NCBI GenBank assembly: GCA_023079485.1
Contig: CM041115.1
Coordinates: 43,827,805-43,891,804 of the forward strand
DNA from: Archilochus colubris
Lineage: Eukaryota; Chordata; Aves; Apodiformes; Trochilidae
Reading direction: 5' to 3'
Length of the DNA stretch: 64,000 nt
Of the stretch, positions 45,658 to 58,997 are shown in pieces (the first letter of the stretch is position 1; every line of letters begins with the position of its first letter). The position numbers and the translations under genes were made by a program. The notes under the pieces are model-generated. The model was not told where the DNA came from. It made no database searches and saw nothing but the letters and a program-made list of their open reading frames with translations.

Positions 45658-48129
45658 CTGAAACAAAAAAAGGATTGCATCATAACTTACAAATACCTTT
45701 TGATGAGCCATGCTGGCCTTCAAAGCCCATCACAGCTATAAATCAGCAAAAATAAAACTAGACTAACACTAGTGCTTTTGCCACAACTTCACAGTGAAAC
45801 TCTACATAGGAATAATAAAACAGAAGTGCAGCTGTCTTCTCAAGTGCAAAAGAGCTTCATAAAGATGCACAAGCAGACTTTTTTAGCTGCCTGCACTAAT
45901 CTCCATCTAGCTTACAGGATGGATAATGATTATTTTGTTTAACTCTGCTTTGCATAGTTGTTTGAGGTTACTTACTGTCTAGGTTCTTTAACCTCCAGAG
46001 CAATTGATACATGGAACTCATTGTGGGGCAATGGAGTGGGTAAATTTAAGTTTGCTTCAGAATGGATTAGATTCTAAGACTTCTTAGTGCTGCTAATTCA
46101 TTCACTTTGCATGCACTGGTGCCTGAGGTGTTACTTGTATTACTGACAGTAAACCAACGGGCCTGAAATAATGCAAAAGGAGAAAGTCTAGCTTAGGAGT
46201 AAGTATATTCCTCCAGTAACAAGCAAACTATTGTTCATACTTTTGTACACAGATCAACATAACTAAAAAGTAAAAACCAAAAAACAGTGAAGGGCATCCA
46301 GAAGTAGGAGTAAGAAAGTAGAGGAGCAATTTTAGACTTCCCCAGAGCTAGACTTACAGGATAGGATCTTTTGTTTTACTTCCCCATTCACTTGTGGCTA
46401 GAATTTGAAAAATTCTTGCTCTGATTTTCTCAGATGCTGCATTTCTATGATTCCTTGCACCTTTGACGTCTCAGTACCTCAAAGAGTCAGACTCAAGCTT
46501 TATCAAAGCTAGCAGCCAAAAACAGAGGACTTTTTCTGAAAATTTAGACCTTAATCTTTTCTTGTCACAGCTGACGCTGACCTTTATGTTACCATAGATG
46601 TGGACATACAAACTACAGTAAAGAAACTTAATAATAAGTAATTAATAATTAATAAACTTAGTAATAAGTAATGAAAGCTCATTACCTATATCAGAGGACT
46701 GATTAAGATGCCACTATTTAATGTATGATAAACTGTAATTGCTTTAGCTGTATGAGAAAGAAGCTAATAAACAATATCATCATCACCATTTGCTGGATGC
46801 AGAAATGGAGATCTTGTCCTGCCTTGGCAAGTGTCTTAACTTTCTTTCCTTGTGTAGCCACCACTGTGCTTCACAGTTATTGCTACAAATAAATTTGCTG
46901 TCCTCAGTCTCCTACTATGCTCACTTCTCCACAGAGCCAGTCTAGAAGAAGGTAGGCATAAAGGGAAGAGCTGGACAAAGAATGGCACAGTATCTCATAT
47001 CAATGTTTAGATCCCTGGTTTTGTTTCATGTGGGACATTTGAGGTGGTATTCTTGCTTTGTATACCTCAGAGCACATGGAGAATGCAGAGCTTTTATCTT
47101 GCATAACATAAGGGATAGGACTTTTAAAAATATACATATTACTGAGAGCCAAAGGACAGAACAAAAATAAGTGAAACATAATGGAAGACCCAGCAGATAG
47201 CAGTCATAGTTACAAAATATCAAATAAGATTAAATCCTGCTTGACCAGATGGATTAGTGAGAGAGGACCATGACAAATACCATAAACAAGTTCTGGAAAA
47301 TATTTTCAGTCATGATACTGAAAGCAGAGTCATGAAATTCGGATCAGCAAGGTTCTGTATTAACAGGATCAAGGAACTTGATTCAGAAAGAATCTGTATT
47401 AGGAGATATCCCTCTTTGTTTCCAAGATTTTTCTAGGGGACATCAGTCTGATGTGCAGCCTTAGCACAACATACCATGCAACTTAGCCAAGTGGCTCTGC
47501 CAAGCATCCTGGTGTCTTTCCTTAAAGAAAGTCTGCACCAGCATCTGGAAGCTGCTTTCTTCTGAACTTGCAGTACCAGTCATTCATGCTGTTACAGAAC
47601 AGCCCTCATTTTCTCCCCATCTTTTCTATAACATATACCCTGCTCTGCTTTGCACTAGTCCTTGCACACAACAATCCAAACAAGTTTGTGCACAGCACTT
47701 TTTTTTCCTTCAAGCAAAAGGCTATTTCTAATGTGTATTAATTACAACTTCATTGGAATATAACTAAGGAACACTGCATCATAAAAATCAGCACTTGCTG
47801 ATTCTGGAAGCAAAGTCAGGAATTGAAATCCACAAGTGAAGAATACAAAGAGTCATATGATGTTCCAACAGCATTTCAGATCCTGTCAGTAAATTAATTT
47901 CCCAGACCAACCCAAATAGAAAGTTTTCACACAGTGCTATGTGATTATGAAAGTAAAGCTGCATAAAACTTTGAGGGTTAAGGTGATGAAAACCAAAGCA
48001 TCAGACACCTAAGAACCATCATGAGCTGTAGTAGTTCCAATGAAGATGTAGGGCCCAAGACAAAAATATGAATCATAACAATGGAAAATTTGCCTCAGTA
48101 CAAGACATCACCTTTGGTTAGTAGCCTTG
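45658..48129 (-). other. PDCD1LG2 5' intron/upstream region
   Basis: No coding exon recognised. A donor-like sequence on the minus strand, ACA|GTAAGT with the exon edge at 45976, could end a non-coding first exon, but there is no independent support. Otherwise AT-rich with no repeat assigned. Confidence 0.4.
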
Positions 48130-48480
48130 CTATGATTGTCCCAGCCATCCCTTACAATTCTTGTTCCCCAAATCTTTCACCAGCTTTGTTGCTTTTCTCT
48201 GGACTTGTTTGGGCACCTTGATGTCCTTCTTGTAATGATGGGCCCAAAACTGAACACAGTACTCAAGATGCAGCCTCACCAGTTCCAAGTACAGGAGGAC
48301 CATCACTTCCTTACTCCTGCTGGCCACACTATTTTTGATGCAGGCCCAGATGCTGTTGGCCTGGGGCACCTGGGCACACTGCTGGCTCATATCAGCAATC
48401 AACATCAAACAATGTCAATCAACACCTCCAGGTCCCTTTTCTCTGGGAAGCTTTCCAGCCAGTGTCCCACAACCCTTTGA
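48130..48480 (-). mobile_element. CR1 LINE ORF2 fragment (degraded)
   Basis: Antisense CR1 without the 3' tail. The minus-strand translation carries ancestral CR1 residues ([26 protein letters not shown]) with many changes, so it is an old copy. Confidence 0.8.
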
Positions 48481-49384
48481 GCCATTTTTTTTACACAGCA
48501 AGTAGTAGAAGTTCACAATAACTGACCGCACCTTAAACACACTTTAAGGGATTAAAGGTCTAAAGAAAAGGTAATTGATCCTTTTAAAGTTAAGTAGGTA
48601 TTGTAGACAGGCCATTGCTTGTATTGTATTTCCCTGCAGACCAAGTTAGTATGCTGGCAGCACTCATAATGGCTCTGCTGAGCTGTAGCTGGTATAAAGC
48701 AGGTGTTTTTGTAAAGTTCCTGAGGAAAGCAGGATCCACTGCTTTCCATTGCATTCCACAGCTGGGATCTAGGAGTGGCATGGTAACATCACCAGGCTGC
48801 CTGGGTGGCCTGTGTCCATCTCCACACGAATTGTCAAGTGCACTTTAGGAAACAAATTATGGCAGGTGATCTTACAGACAGGACAAATCTTGAGCTGACA
48901 GACTTAGATATAGATTTGAAACATCAGTCTTCCTATTGATCTCATTCCTACATTCAATATTTTTTCCTCTGCCACTAACATACTCTATAACATTACAGAG
49001 TCCCTCTTTTCCTATTCCCCCTCCTTATACAGCTTTTGTATTTTTGTACTGCAAAATAGTGCAAGCACAAAGCACAACACAATGCCCAGGAAGACAAACA
49101 CATCTGAATACAAGAAGCAATCAAGCTGTGTTACCATGGCATCCTTCTTGATTCCTTTTGACCAAAAGAAAGCAACAGACCAATACCAGGCTAACATGAC
49201 TGTACAGCTTCTGATGCCTAAGGTAGTTTGTTTTGATGTAATTCAAATCCTCCTGTATGAAACTTGAGTTTTGTGCCTGGAAAACAGATGATCTTCTGAT
49301 ACAGATATGTACACTGAAAAAAATTCAGGAGCTCCAGACACTGTTTGCTTTCTTTGTATTTCTCTGTTCCTGAAACTCCTGAAA
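48481..49384. other. Intergenic, no gene recognised
   Basis: Short overlapping open frames on both strands, none with recognisable motifs. Confidence 0.5.
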
Positions 49385-51125
49385 CTGACTTCAGGTCAAC
49401 AAAACCTGGTCCTTATGGGAGACTTCACCTACCCAGGCATTTGTTGGAAGAACAGCACTGCAGCTCAACTGATATGAGTCAAGTTCCTCTAATGTGTAGA
49501 AGACGGCTTCTTTATCCAAATGTTGGATGTGCCAACCACGAATGGGTCACAGCTGGACTTACTACTCATTAACAAAGAAAACCTGCTCTGTGATATCTCA
49601 GAAGATTTGACTGCAGTGACCACACTATTGTGGAGTTTGAGATCATGCTGAGCACAATAAAGGTTAATTAAAGAATAAAAGTTTTGTATTTAAGAAGAGC
49701 AAACTTCAGCTGTCTCAGGGCTCCATTGGAAGGTATCCCAGGGGAAACTTCCATAATGGGAGCCACTGAGTGCTAAGTGTTTTTCAAGAACACTCTCCTA
49801 AGTAACCAAAACCAGTTCATCCCCTCTACAGGCAAAGGAAGCAGATGGAGTGAGTGACCGTCGTGGCTTAAGTGAGAGCTTTTGGTTCTGCTCAGAACCA
49901 AAAGGGAAATGTACCAAAGACTGAGAAGTGGAACATCACTGGTTGAAAATTACAAGACCATTACCAGAGTATGCAGAGAAGCAGTTAGGAAAGCAAAAGC
50001 TTAGCTTAAGCTAAATTTGGCCAGAGATGTCAAAATCTTAAAAGAAGGATTCTTCAGGTGTGTTAACAGCAAGCAGAAACAGAGGAGTAATATTGGCCCA
50101 CTATTAAATAGGAGAGGAGAACAAGTTACCAACCATGCTGAAAAGGCAGAGGTTCTCAACACCTTCTTCACCTCTGTCTTTACAAGTGCTGTTAGGTCCC
50201 AGGACACAGGAACAAAAAGTTACAATTGAAGCAGGCACTGACCCACCATCAGTAAAGGAAGAGCTGGTGTATCAACTATTACAGGAGCTTGACCCATACA
50301 ATTCAATGGGTCCATTGAACCCAGCCATCCAACCCAGGGTGCTGAGAGAGCTGGCTGATACAGTTGTGAAGATGCTCTCTGTAATATTTGAGAAGTTGTG
50401 GAGACTGTGAGAGGTTCCTGAAAGCTGGAGGAAGGTTTATGCCACCCCCATCTTTAAGAAGCATTCCAATGAGGACCCAAGCAATTATAGACCCATCAGT
50501 CTCACTTCAGTACTTGGAAAAGTCATGGAGTAAATCCTCATGGGGACTGTCACAGGTCAATTAAAACATGTGATCAGGAAAAAACAACTTGGATTTACCA
50601 GGGGCAAATCTTGCCTAACAAACCTGATTGCCTTCTATGACAAAGTAACCTTCTCCGCTGATGCAGGGTGAGCAGTGGACATCATCTATCCAAACTTTTC
50701 CAAGGCCTTTGATAGAGTACCCCACAGCCTGGATAAGCTGAGTCAGCATGGCCTGGACAAGTGGTCTGTGCATGAACTGGCTGACAGATCATACCCAGAG
50801 GGTAACAGTAAAGAATTCATCCTCCAGATGACAACGAGTCACAAGTGCAGTCTCCCAGGGATCAATACCGGGCTCAATGCTGTTTAACATCTTCATGAAC
50901 TACCTGGATGCTGGGACCAAGAGCACCCTGATGAAGTTTGCTGATGACACCAAGATGAGTGGAGAGGTTGACACCTCAGAAGGGAGAGCTGTCCTCTGGG
51001 ATGACTTAGACAGATTGGAGAAGTAGGCTAATAGGAACTTTGTGATGTTCAGTGTAGAGAAGTGCAAGGTCTTGCACTTGGGAACACAGGACTCAGGAGT
51101 GCAACTCAGACCAACACTCTAACAT
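49385..51125 (+). pseudogene. CR1 LINE ORF2, long degraded copy
   Basis: Sense CR1 from the end of the endonuclease ('ttatgggagacttcacctaccc', reading as the G-D-F motif) through the RT: 'gacccaagcaattatagaccc' (NYRP), 'caaacttttccaaggcctttg' (F-S-K-A-F) and 'tgaagtttgctgatgacacc' (FADD). Several stops and frameshifts split it into pieces, so it is dead. It ends near the A-rich stretch at 51.2 kb without a clear CR1 tail. Confidence 0.85.
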
Positions 51126-54100
51126 GTGCAAAAAGACAGAACCTTTTAGCCCCTTCAGGAAATGACTAAACTGATTTTCCTTTCAGTGGGGGATCAAGTT
51201 TATTAAAAAATTTAAAAGTTTAAAAAAAAAAAAAAAGAAAAAAAATTTCAGTGATCCTAGGTCAGAAAATGCATAACAACAAAAAGCAGCCTTAGGTCCT
51301 CATGCAAACTACAAGTGTTCTATACTCACCATCAGAAAGGAGGTACTTTAATTACCTTTCAGGCATTTCACAGAAAACCTATCAAGGAAAATTAACGTGT
51401 TCTAAGTCCATTTTTCAAGCCTACCTTAGTATGTCTTGTGGACATAATCTTCTGCCCTCATTCTCTGCAACCCACCTCACCATCACACCCTCTCACCTGC
51501 TGTTCCTTCTCTGCTGTTGCACTTCTACTGAAATCGTTACCTGTCCATCTCACCATGCAGTTCATCTACTGTTGGGTCCATTGCTTTATATCTGATGTTC
51601 ACATCATTTGTGACAGCCTATTTTCATTGTTTCAGTCTGCTCCCTTGTCCCTTCTGCTTCCAGGTAAAGAGGTACAATTTCTCACTTCTTTCTTTGCTCA
51701 CCTTTGCTATGATCACTTCCCCTGCATTGTTTCACTGTCACTTATCAAAGATAGGTCTCCCTGTTGTATCTTTTTCACTATCATTTCTTTTTGTTCAGCA
51801 TAAAATACAGTAATTCTGATACAACATATACTATATCAATTTTTAATTATTTTTTTTCCTACACACATTAGGATGAGAGTGGGTTGAAATTTTGTTACAG
51901 AAATGTCACTACCTACATCTAGGACGCTGTATATGTTAGAGAACATATGCCTTTCAACTCTTAGCAGCAGCACTGAACAACACTGGCTAATACTTTGGCA
52001 TGATACACTGCAAATTTTCTTTCATATCTCAAGCTTACAGAAAAGGAAAGACTTCTACAAAAAGAGAGAAAGAAGCAGAATAAGCACAAGAAGCACAGTC
52101 CTTTGCCTAGTATGTGCTCCTCCAGGGAATACAGAAAGTCAAAGTTCCCAGACTTGCTGTATGATCAAAACTATCTCCTATGTGCAGGTAGGGGTTTCGT
52201 AACAAACAAAAAAAAGTAAGCAGGAGCATACAGATACAGATTTTTTTTTTTCCTTCTTAAAAATCCTCCCTGAACCTCAGAATGAAAGATTTACAAAGAG
52301 CAACAGCCCAACGCATAACCTGAAGAGGTTCACTAGCATCAGTCTTCTGCCTTTATCTATGACAGAAGATTGAGTTGTGAGAGAAGCTCAGCTTCTAAAG
52401 CCCTTTAGTCCCCAGGGTTTCAAGTTATATGTGTTTTCAGTCCTGGGACTTATTCAGTGTCTGGTTCAGAAACAGAGTCCACTCCCTACAAATAATTCGA
52501 AAATAAACAGAATTAAGAAAATCTTAATAATTTAGGAAAAAATGCTATCCATCAGTCAAAAATACAGTAAATATCAATTTGCATTTTATCAGCATCATAC
52601 TCACATCAGATCTTTATGCAGGCATCAGAAGAATCAGGTTCATGTAACAGCTAAGATTTTGAAAGGCTTACCAAGTAGTTCTATCGAACTTGCATGACAG
52701 CAGCAACAACTCCACTCTCGTGATCAGTATAAAACATGCACCAATAGCACAGCTTATAGGCTGCTCTTACAAGGCTTTGTCACAAAGCAAGTGACTGTGC
52801 TAAAAGGAAACCACCAAGTTTCTTAGGAAACTGTTCCAGTTTCCTTTTAAAATTTCATGCTAAAGATACTCTGCTTTCAGTGCTGTGTATTGCAGAAAAT
52901 GTGCATTCAAACAAGTTTATCCAAGGCGTTCTGCAAAATTTACATGCTCAAATTCTGCTTTTAATGATATCTCAATTTTTTTGCAGTATTTAAAGCAGCA
53001 TACAGCCTTAGCATCTAAACCACCCTTACTAGGGTTCATGAAACTAGATTTTCTTAATCTTTCTGAGATTAATTCTAAAGAATTTCTCAAGATATTACCT
53101 AAAATTTGCAGAACATATTTCCTGAACATTTTCATCTACACTCATTTTTTAAAAAAATATAAATAAGAAATCACAAGGGCAGTCAAACACTGTTGCCCAG
53201 CAAGGTTGTGAATCTCCAGCCTTGCGAATATACTGACCTTGACAGGGCAAAGCCAGAGCAACTGGACTTAATTCAGCCCACTTTGAAAGACTGAACCAGG
53301 CAACTGCCAGAGACCCTTTCCAACACAGAAAAAACAAACTTATCAAAGGATGTCTCTGTGAATTTTACTGTTACTAGGTACATACGACCATGCCACCTGT
53401 GAGAGACATAAGAAGACACAGCAGACTCTTCCCAGGTTTCATGGGTACAGCTTGGGTACAAACACAGTCTCTAGTTCATTCATCATAGCTGGGCAGAATC
53501 ATGCTGTAGCTCCACACAAATAATGGCTGTGGCTTTAGTCCCATGACTCCATGACTCCTGGATGGTTTGGGATGACGACTGCCTGCCATGCCATTCCAGT
53601 GTGGCTCAAATCATGAAATCATCTCTCCTGCTACCAGGTGTAGAGATTCCATCACGACAAAACCACTGTAATACTACTTGGTTTTTTTGTTTGTTTGGTT
53701 GGTTTGTTTTGGGTTTTGTTTGTTTGTTGTTTGTTTGGGGTTTTCTGTTTGTTGTTTTTTTGTTAACTTATCCTGTGTAGCCCTGTCAGATAAAGCAATA
53801 CCTGGGCTCTTTGGCAGCTGTCAGAAGTCAGTTTTATGGATGACTGGACAGCTGAAGGAGAGAAAAAAAGTCACTAGGGCCAGAGTTGAGCTTGATCAAT
53901 GATTTCCAGCTAAGATCAAGTTTGCCTGGTGTTCTAAGACCTTTAGTTAAAGCAGAGGGGAAAAGATGGCAGCACTGAGATCAGGGCTCTTTTTGTAAGT
54001 GTGTGAGACCAGGGAGTTGAATCTTCCTATGGCACTTCTCCATGACTGATGCTTATGCTTGCTGTTTCTATTAGATCCATCCTCACCTGCCACTAATTCT

Positions 54101-54335
54101 CAAAGGCCTCGTTTGCTTCGTGGCCTTCCACACTGAGACAAACAGCATATTTAGGCAGTATTTGTGCAGATACCCCTTGTAATTACTGATATTTTTAGAG
54201 GATTTGTTAATCCTCTTGAAACAGAAAGAGAGAGAAACAGAGAGGCAGAAAAATAAGAATTATGTGTAGGTCATCCAGAGCCCATAGGCATTTTGTGGGA
54301 AAGGCAGAAGATAACCTTCTGCCACTGTAGCAGAT
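51126..54335. other. Intergenic, no gene recognised
   Basis: Contains an A-rich run near 51220-51246 and a G/T-rich (GTTT/GGTTT) tract at about 53680-53765. No exon was supported. Confidence 0.5.
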
Positions 54336-54572
54336 GGATATCTCAGCTTTAGTCATGGAAAATTTTCAGGGAAAGTTTTTTACTAATAGGACAGTCAGAC
54401 ATCAGAATGGTCTCTCAGAGGAAGTGGTAGATTTCCCCCCTTTGGAAATCTTTAAGTCTCAGCTCAATGGGATGCTGGGGCATACCATATAAACAATAAT
54501 ATATAGCAGGGTTGGACCAGGTGATCTTTGAGGTTCCTTCCAACCTGACATTCTATGATTCAATTCACAGCA
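54336..54572 (+). mobile_element. CR1-type 3' end fragment
   Basis: Sense orientation. It carries 'cagaatggtctctcagagg', 'ggttggaccaggtgatctt', 'ggttccttccaacctgacat' and the tail 'tctatgattca', the classical CR1 3' terminus. Confidence 0.85.
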
Positions 54573-56807
54573 AATGCCTTTGCAGAACACCAGTGTTCTA
54601 CTAAGGGAGAGGCTCCCTCTGCATAATGTGTTCAGGGAGGCCTTGTTTTGTTACCTTTTGTTTATGGACAATATGTTTGTCCATATTTGTTTACTGGGGA
54701 ACTTCTACTTCCTCTGCATCTAAGGGTCTCATTTCCCCACAAGTATTGAGTCATCTTCTGGGAGGAACAAAGGTCTTCCTTATTCTCCTCTCACTTGACA
54801 GAAAAGATACCCCGAAGTTACTTCACTAGCACCATCTGAACTAGCTTTTCTTTTTCTACAGTAGCTTTTCTTCATGTGTTTTGGAACAAAGACATAAAGC
54901 TCAGAGCAACGGCCCAAGACTTGGTGACCTGTCTTGGGCATCTCATGGACCCAGCAGTACCTGGCAGGGGCATGGCATGGCTAGATTGCAGGATTAAAGA
55001 AAAAGAGGAGGCAGACAGGGAATCAGGGAGAAGATGCTGTAAAACCAGAAGTTCTGTTGTTAACATCAGCAAAAGCAACAGTTCCTCAGGTGATATCTCT
55101 GCCATTTTGATGGTTATCTCATGTTGGGTGATACAGCATTGGTACATACCACTCAAGAATATTAAAGTTACTTTTTGGGGCAAGAGGGACACACATCCTT
55201 CATCCTGTTCCTTGAAAAGTCCTGCAGATTGATTGCAAACATTCTATTCCTGAACTCAAATACCAATAAGCAAATTTAAACTGTGCACATGAACTAGGCT
55301 TTTCTGAGCATTTTTGGGCATCTAACAATGCTTGGACATTAGGAAGCTAAATGCAGCTTACTGAATCTGAGTCTGCTCTAGCTTTCTGCTGGATTTCGTT
55401 TTCCCAGATCTCATAAAACACTAAAGAAGCATGTAAATATTGCTAAATGAAGAAAAAAGTTTATTATACCTATGATGTTTAACTTCATATACAGTGCTAC
55501 ATTTTCAGTTGTATGTGTATTCTCCCTTTGTCATTGGAGCATTCATAAAAATGAAGCTAGGAGACTGCTTATCTTAAAAGCCTAATTTATAAAAGTACTA
55601 AAACTAGATTAGCAAATTCCTGATTTGAATATTAGAGAAATATAAAGTAGAGCTTATTTAGAAAGACATTTTTTCACATCATCTGTTATCTACCCCACAC
55701 CCTGCTTTTTTTATTGAAGCAGCAAACTTTTAGGCTTCCTATCAACCACTCAGGAATTCAAGCACTGGCATTTTGGACAAGAGGGTTCAGGTACTGAATT
55801 TAAAAATATATGTGCATCTCCTAATTTTATTTTCTTACTTCTCTGATGCACAGCACTGTGAACAGTAACTTAACTCTTCTGGAAAAAGGTAAATGTAACA
55901 GCTCCTGCAGTCCAGTGGAGTTTGATAAAGACACTGACTCCAGCTCTGTGTTACTAAGCACACACTAATAGCACTGCCTTGTAACAGCTGATAGTAACTA
56001 AAAGGAACAAACTTTTCACTTTCCCTTTAATAGGCAAACATCTGCTTCAGTGTCAAAGAGAAAGCAGAAATCAGATGGTTCTGGAAGGGGATTTATATTG
56101 TCATAAGAAGCTCCCTGTGCGTGTTGAGGAAAGTCAGTGATTTTTCTTATTAAAAAAAAAAAAAAAAAAGGAAAATTCTCTTGCCTTTAGTATTCACAAA
56201 GCCATTATTACAATCTAGGAATAAATAAAAGATTTCCTTTGAATGACACCCAGACTGTGGCCCCAAAAAAGCAAAAAAGTTGGGAAGCAAGAGGGCATGC
56301 TCAAGTTCACATGGAAACCTTGGTGAATCAAACACCAAGAATCGGTATCAGAATATGCAAGGTCTGCAATGAATTAAGGAAAATTAAATTAAATCACTTT
56401 ATAGTAACTATTTTACTTAACTTAGATCAGCCAATGCTATTATGGTTACGAGTATGGTATACTCTACCCTAGTATGTGGGACAGTTTGTCGACATGTATA
56501 TTAAACACAAATTTACTTTATCTAGATCAAATAGTATCAGCAACGAAGCTCTGGGCTGAGGGCTGCATGCACACCCCGAGGATGGCACAACAGATCCATT
56601 TATTTTAAACTGAAAAATAATACCTGAGCCCAGTGCATTTCCAGATCTCCATTATCCCTTCTTTGTGGGAGCCATTAGTAGAGATAACACGAGTGTAGAT
56701 ACCAAATATTAGATACCTGATTTTTCCAGAAAAAGCGTAAGTAGAACTAACGCTACTTAATGACCAGTCAAAGAGAGCAGGAAAAAAACAAGAAGATCAA
56801 CATGTAT
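54573..56807. other. Region between CD274 and PDCD1LG2, no gene recognised
   Basis: Unassigned sequence. The 118-codon plus-strand frame at 54876-55232 and its antisense partner have no recognisable domain. Confidence 0.5.
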
Positions 56808-56813
56808 TTTATT
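56808..56813 (-). terminator. CD274: Candidate CD274 poly(A) signal
   Basis: AATAAA on the minus strand, about 0.98 kb downstream of the CD274 stop and followed within 40 nt by a T-rich stretch (TTGTTTTTTT). Other AATAAA or ATTAAA hexamers could serve instead. Confidence 0.35.
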
Positions 56814-57795
56814 AAGAAAAAAAAAGAATGGCATTGTAATAAATAATTTTCATCTGTGTATGACACCAAAAAAAAGACACATATCTACCAAAATGTAAGC
56901 AGTAACTTAAGAAATGGCACCCCCCAGGAGCATTTTCTTTCAGCATTTCAGAAGTAATCACATGAGGGTGTATTTCATGTCCTAGAAGTGAGAAGGTTCT
57001 CTTTCTTCTCAAGATGAGCAAAAAGGCAGTCCAAATTAAGTGTTCTTCTTGAATGTCCAGAGTTGGATTATCCCCAGATGGTACATCAGAAGAGTAATGA
57101 GTAGTAACCAAGAAATACCAGCTATACCACAAGGAAATTTGATACCCTAAACTCTTTTCAGAGAAAGAGATCAAGAAGCACCATGTTATCTAATACTTTC
57201 CAAATCACAGGTGCCAGAAGAGTTACTGCATCAGGATTGATTGTGTCTGGTATCTTAACATCTACAGGAAGGACAGAAAATGCCCAGCCTGTATGTCATC
57301 TCGTCTTGTTGCAGCCGGATCTTTTATGAGGATTAAAGCATTGAAAAAAGTTTTCACAAGCTGGAAAATAAAATCTCTGCAGGGAATTTATAGTTCAGGT
57401 GGGGAATAAAAAAAATCCAGAGGATGTCTTATTCACAGACTACAAATGAAAATCATGGTGGTCATAGACTTAAAATGCTTTACTTTGAAGATATTTTTAA
57501 TGAAATGTGTTTTTGAAAGTGCATAAACTTGAGGAAACAGAAAACTGAATATTGAAATTAATTCTTCTACACCTAGTCACATAGACAGAAGCCTGAATCC
57601 AAGGACTTTTTATGCTGTAATACTATAAATCTCATTGCAGCTTTTCTTGATTCAGGACAATACAGAAGAAGATTGCCATCACAGAATAATAATAATAATA
57701 ATAAAGCAAACTGATATCCCCATTAATATATAGAACACAGAAGATGTGAGCTGTCAAATCTTCATCAGAGAGCAAACAGGCTACGCCTGCTTTCT

Positions 57796-57818
57796 CTACA
57801 TCTTCTCAATTTGCATAT
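57796..57818 (-). CDS. CD274: CD274 last coding exon (cytoplasmic tail end)
   Basis: The acceptor TTCTTTTTACAG precedes 57818. Entered in phase 1, the exon completes an Asn codon and reads MQIEKM then TAG at 57798-57796. Human PD-L1 likewise ends in a tiny last exon (SDTHLEET); the terminal I-E-K-M compares with L-E-E-T. The 3' UTR should continue leftward. Confidence 0.75.
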
Positions 57819-58592
57819 CTGTAAAAAGAAGAATTATATGAAAAAGTGATCAAACTACAAAATAACTAAGTCTCAGAACAATTCATGGCTATGGGATTCT
57901 TTCCTGAAGTTTGGAGATAGCAAAAAATTTTCTTCATTGTCAAAATTACCATTCTAAAATGAAATTAATTAAAATGTCAAACAGAAAAGGAAAATTATTG
58001 TGGGACCAAATATAGTCAAACACACTGCTGGGAAGCTGTCTTTAGAAAATACAGTGAAATTCCTGTGGCTGAGATCCTCCATTCTTTTAGAATCTTCTAA
58101 AGACTTTTAAATACATTCACTGTTTTATGTGTTGGAATCCCTAGCAGTGTATCCCTAGGCCCCAAGTCTTTGATTTGGAGATCTATACCTATAGAAGCAG
58201 CAGGTTTACTTTTGTTTATGTTTATTAAAATGCAGCAGGGAAGGATTTGGTATGTAATTAAAGTACTTTAGAAATCAGAAAGAATGTGAAAGAAAAACCC
58301 TAATTTCCCTCTTCTTTTCCATAACACAGTATGTTTCAGAGACATCAGATATTTGTTTTTGCTTTGCTGACACGTAATCTCATGGTTTGAATGATTTTCG
58401 AGTGGCTGTGATGAGTTCCCCAGTCCTATCTCCAGTCCTGTTAATTTGGGTTGTTGCATATCTCCAGATCACATCTTCCTCTGAATGGAATTTCTTTTTG
58501 GTTTTGAAACAATTTTTTTCTTATGTATATATATATATATACGCCTTCCAGCAAACAATGAGTTAGGATGCTGGAGTTGTAAGAGTGAACAG

Positions 58593-58782
58593 GAGATTTC
58601 TCTTGAAATCTCAGTGAGGCTCTCATGGAGCAGCTGGTTAAGACCCAGTACTGCAAAGCCCCGGGTTCGAGACTCCACAGAGAGCCTCAGCTTGGAGGCG
58701 ATGAGCGCTAGTGGCGCCAATAAAGGTAATACAGTGTTCGAGAGTGAGCTAGTCTGTGGCTGTGAGTTTCACCTTTATTGGC
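58593..58782. other. Structured tRNA-like element with three perfect inverted repeats
   Basis: Hairpin 1 is 58593-58600 with 58605-58612 (8 bp, 4-nt loop). Arm pair 2 is 58615-58624 (tgaggctctc) with 58680-58689 (10 bp), enclosing about 55 nt that carry an A-box-like TGGAGCAGCTGG at 58626 and a B-box-like GGTTCGAGAC at 58664, the layout of a tRNA acceptor stem around pol III promoter boxes. Arm pair 3 is 58716-58727 (gccaataaaggt) with 58771-58782 (12 bp). Anticodon and T stems do not pair well, so it is not a working tRNA gene. It could be a tRNA-derived SINE head, a tRNA pseudogene or a structured RNA. Confidence 0.5.
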
Positions 58783-58997
58783 CCTCTGGTAATAGGGGGC
58801 CTGCCCTAACCAGGAACAGGTGGACTCACACCCACTCTTTGGCAACTCGAGGCACCTGGTTTATCTTGTTTCTCTACAGCATCAGTACCTCAACAAGAGG
58901 AAAATGACATTGTTAAGCTAAACTTTCTTCACATGACTCAATGGGACCAAATCCTCTGTCCTCAGTGTTGTGACAAACACCCTCAAAGGCAAAATAT

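Noticed and set aside
54876..55232. 118-codon plus-strand frame with a 106-codon antisense partner
   Set aside because: No family resemblance; overlapping frames of this size arise by chance.
58616..58688. Functional tRNA gene
   Set aside because: The acceptor-like stem and boxes are present, but anticodon and T stems do not pair; kept only as tRNA-like.
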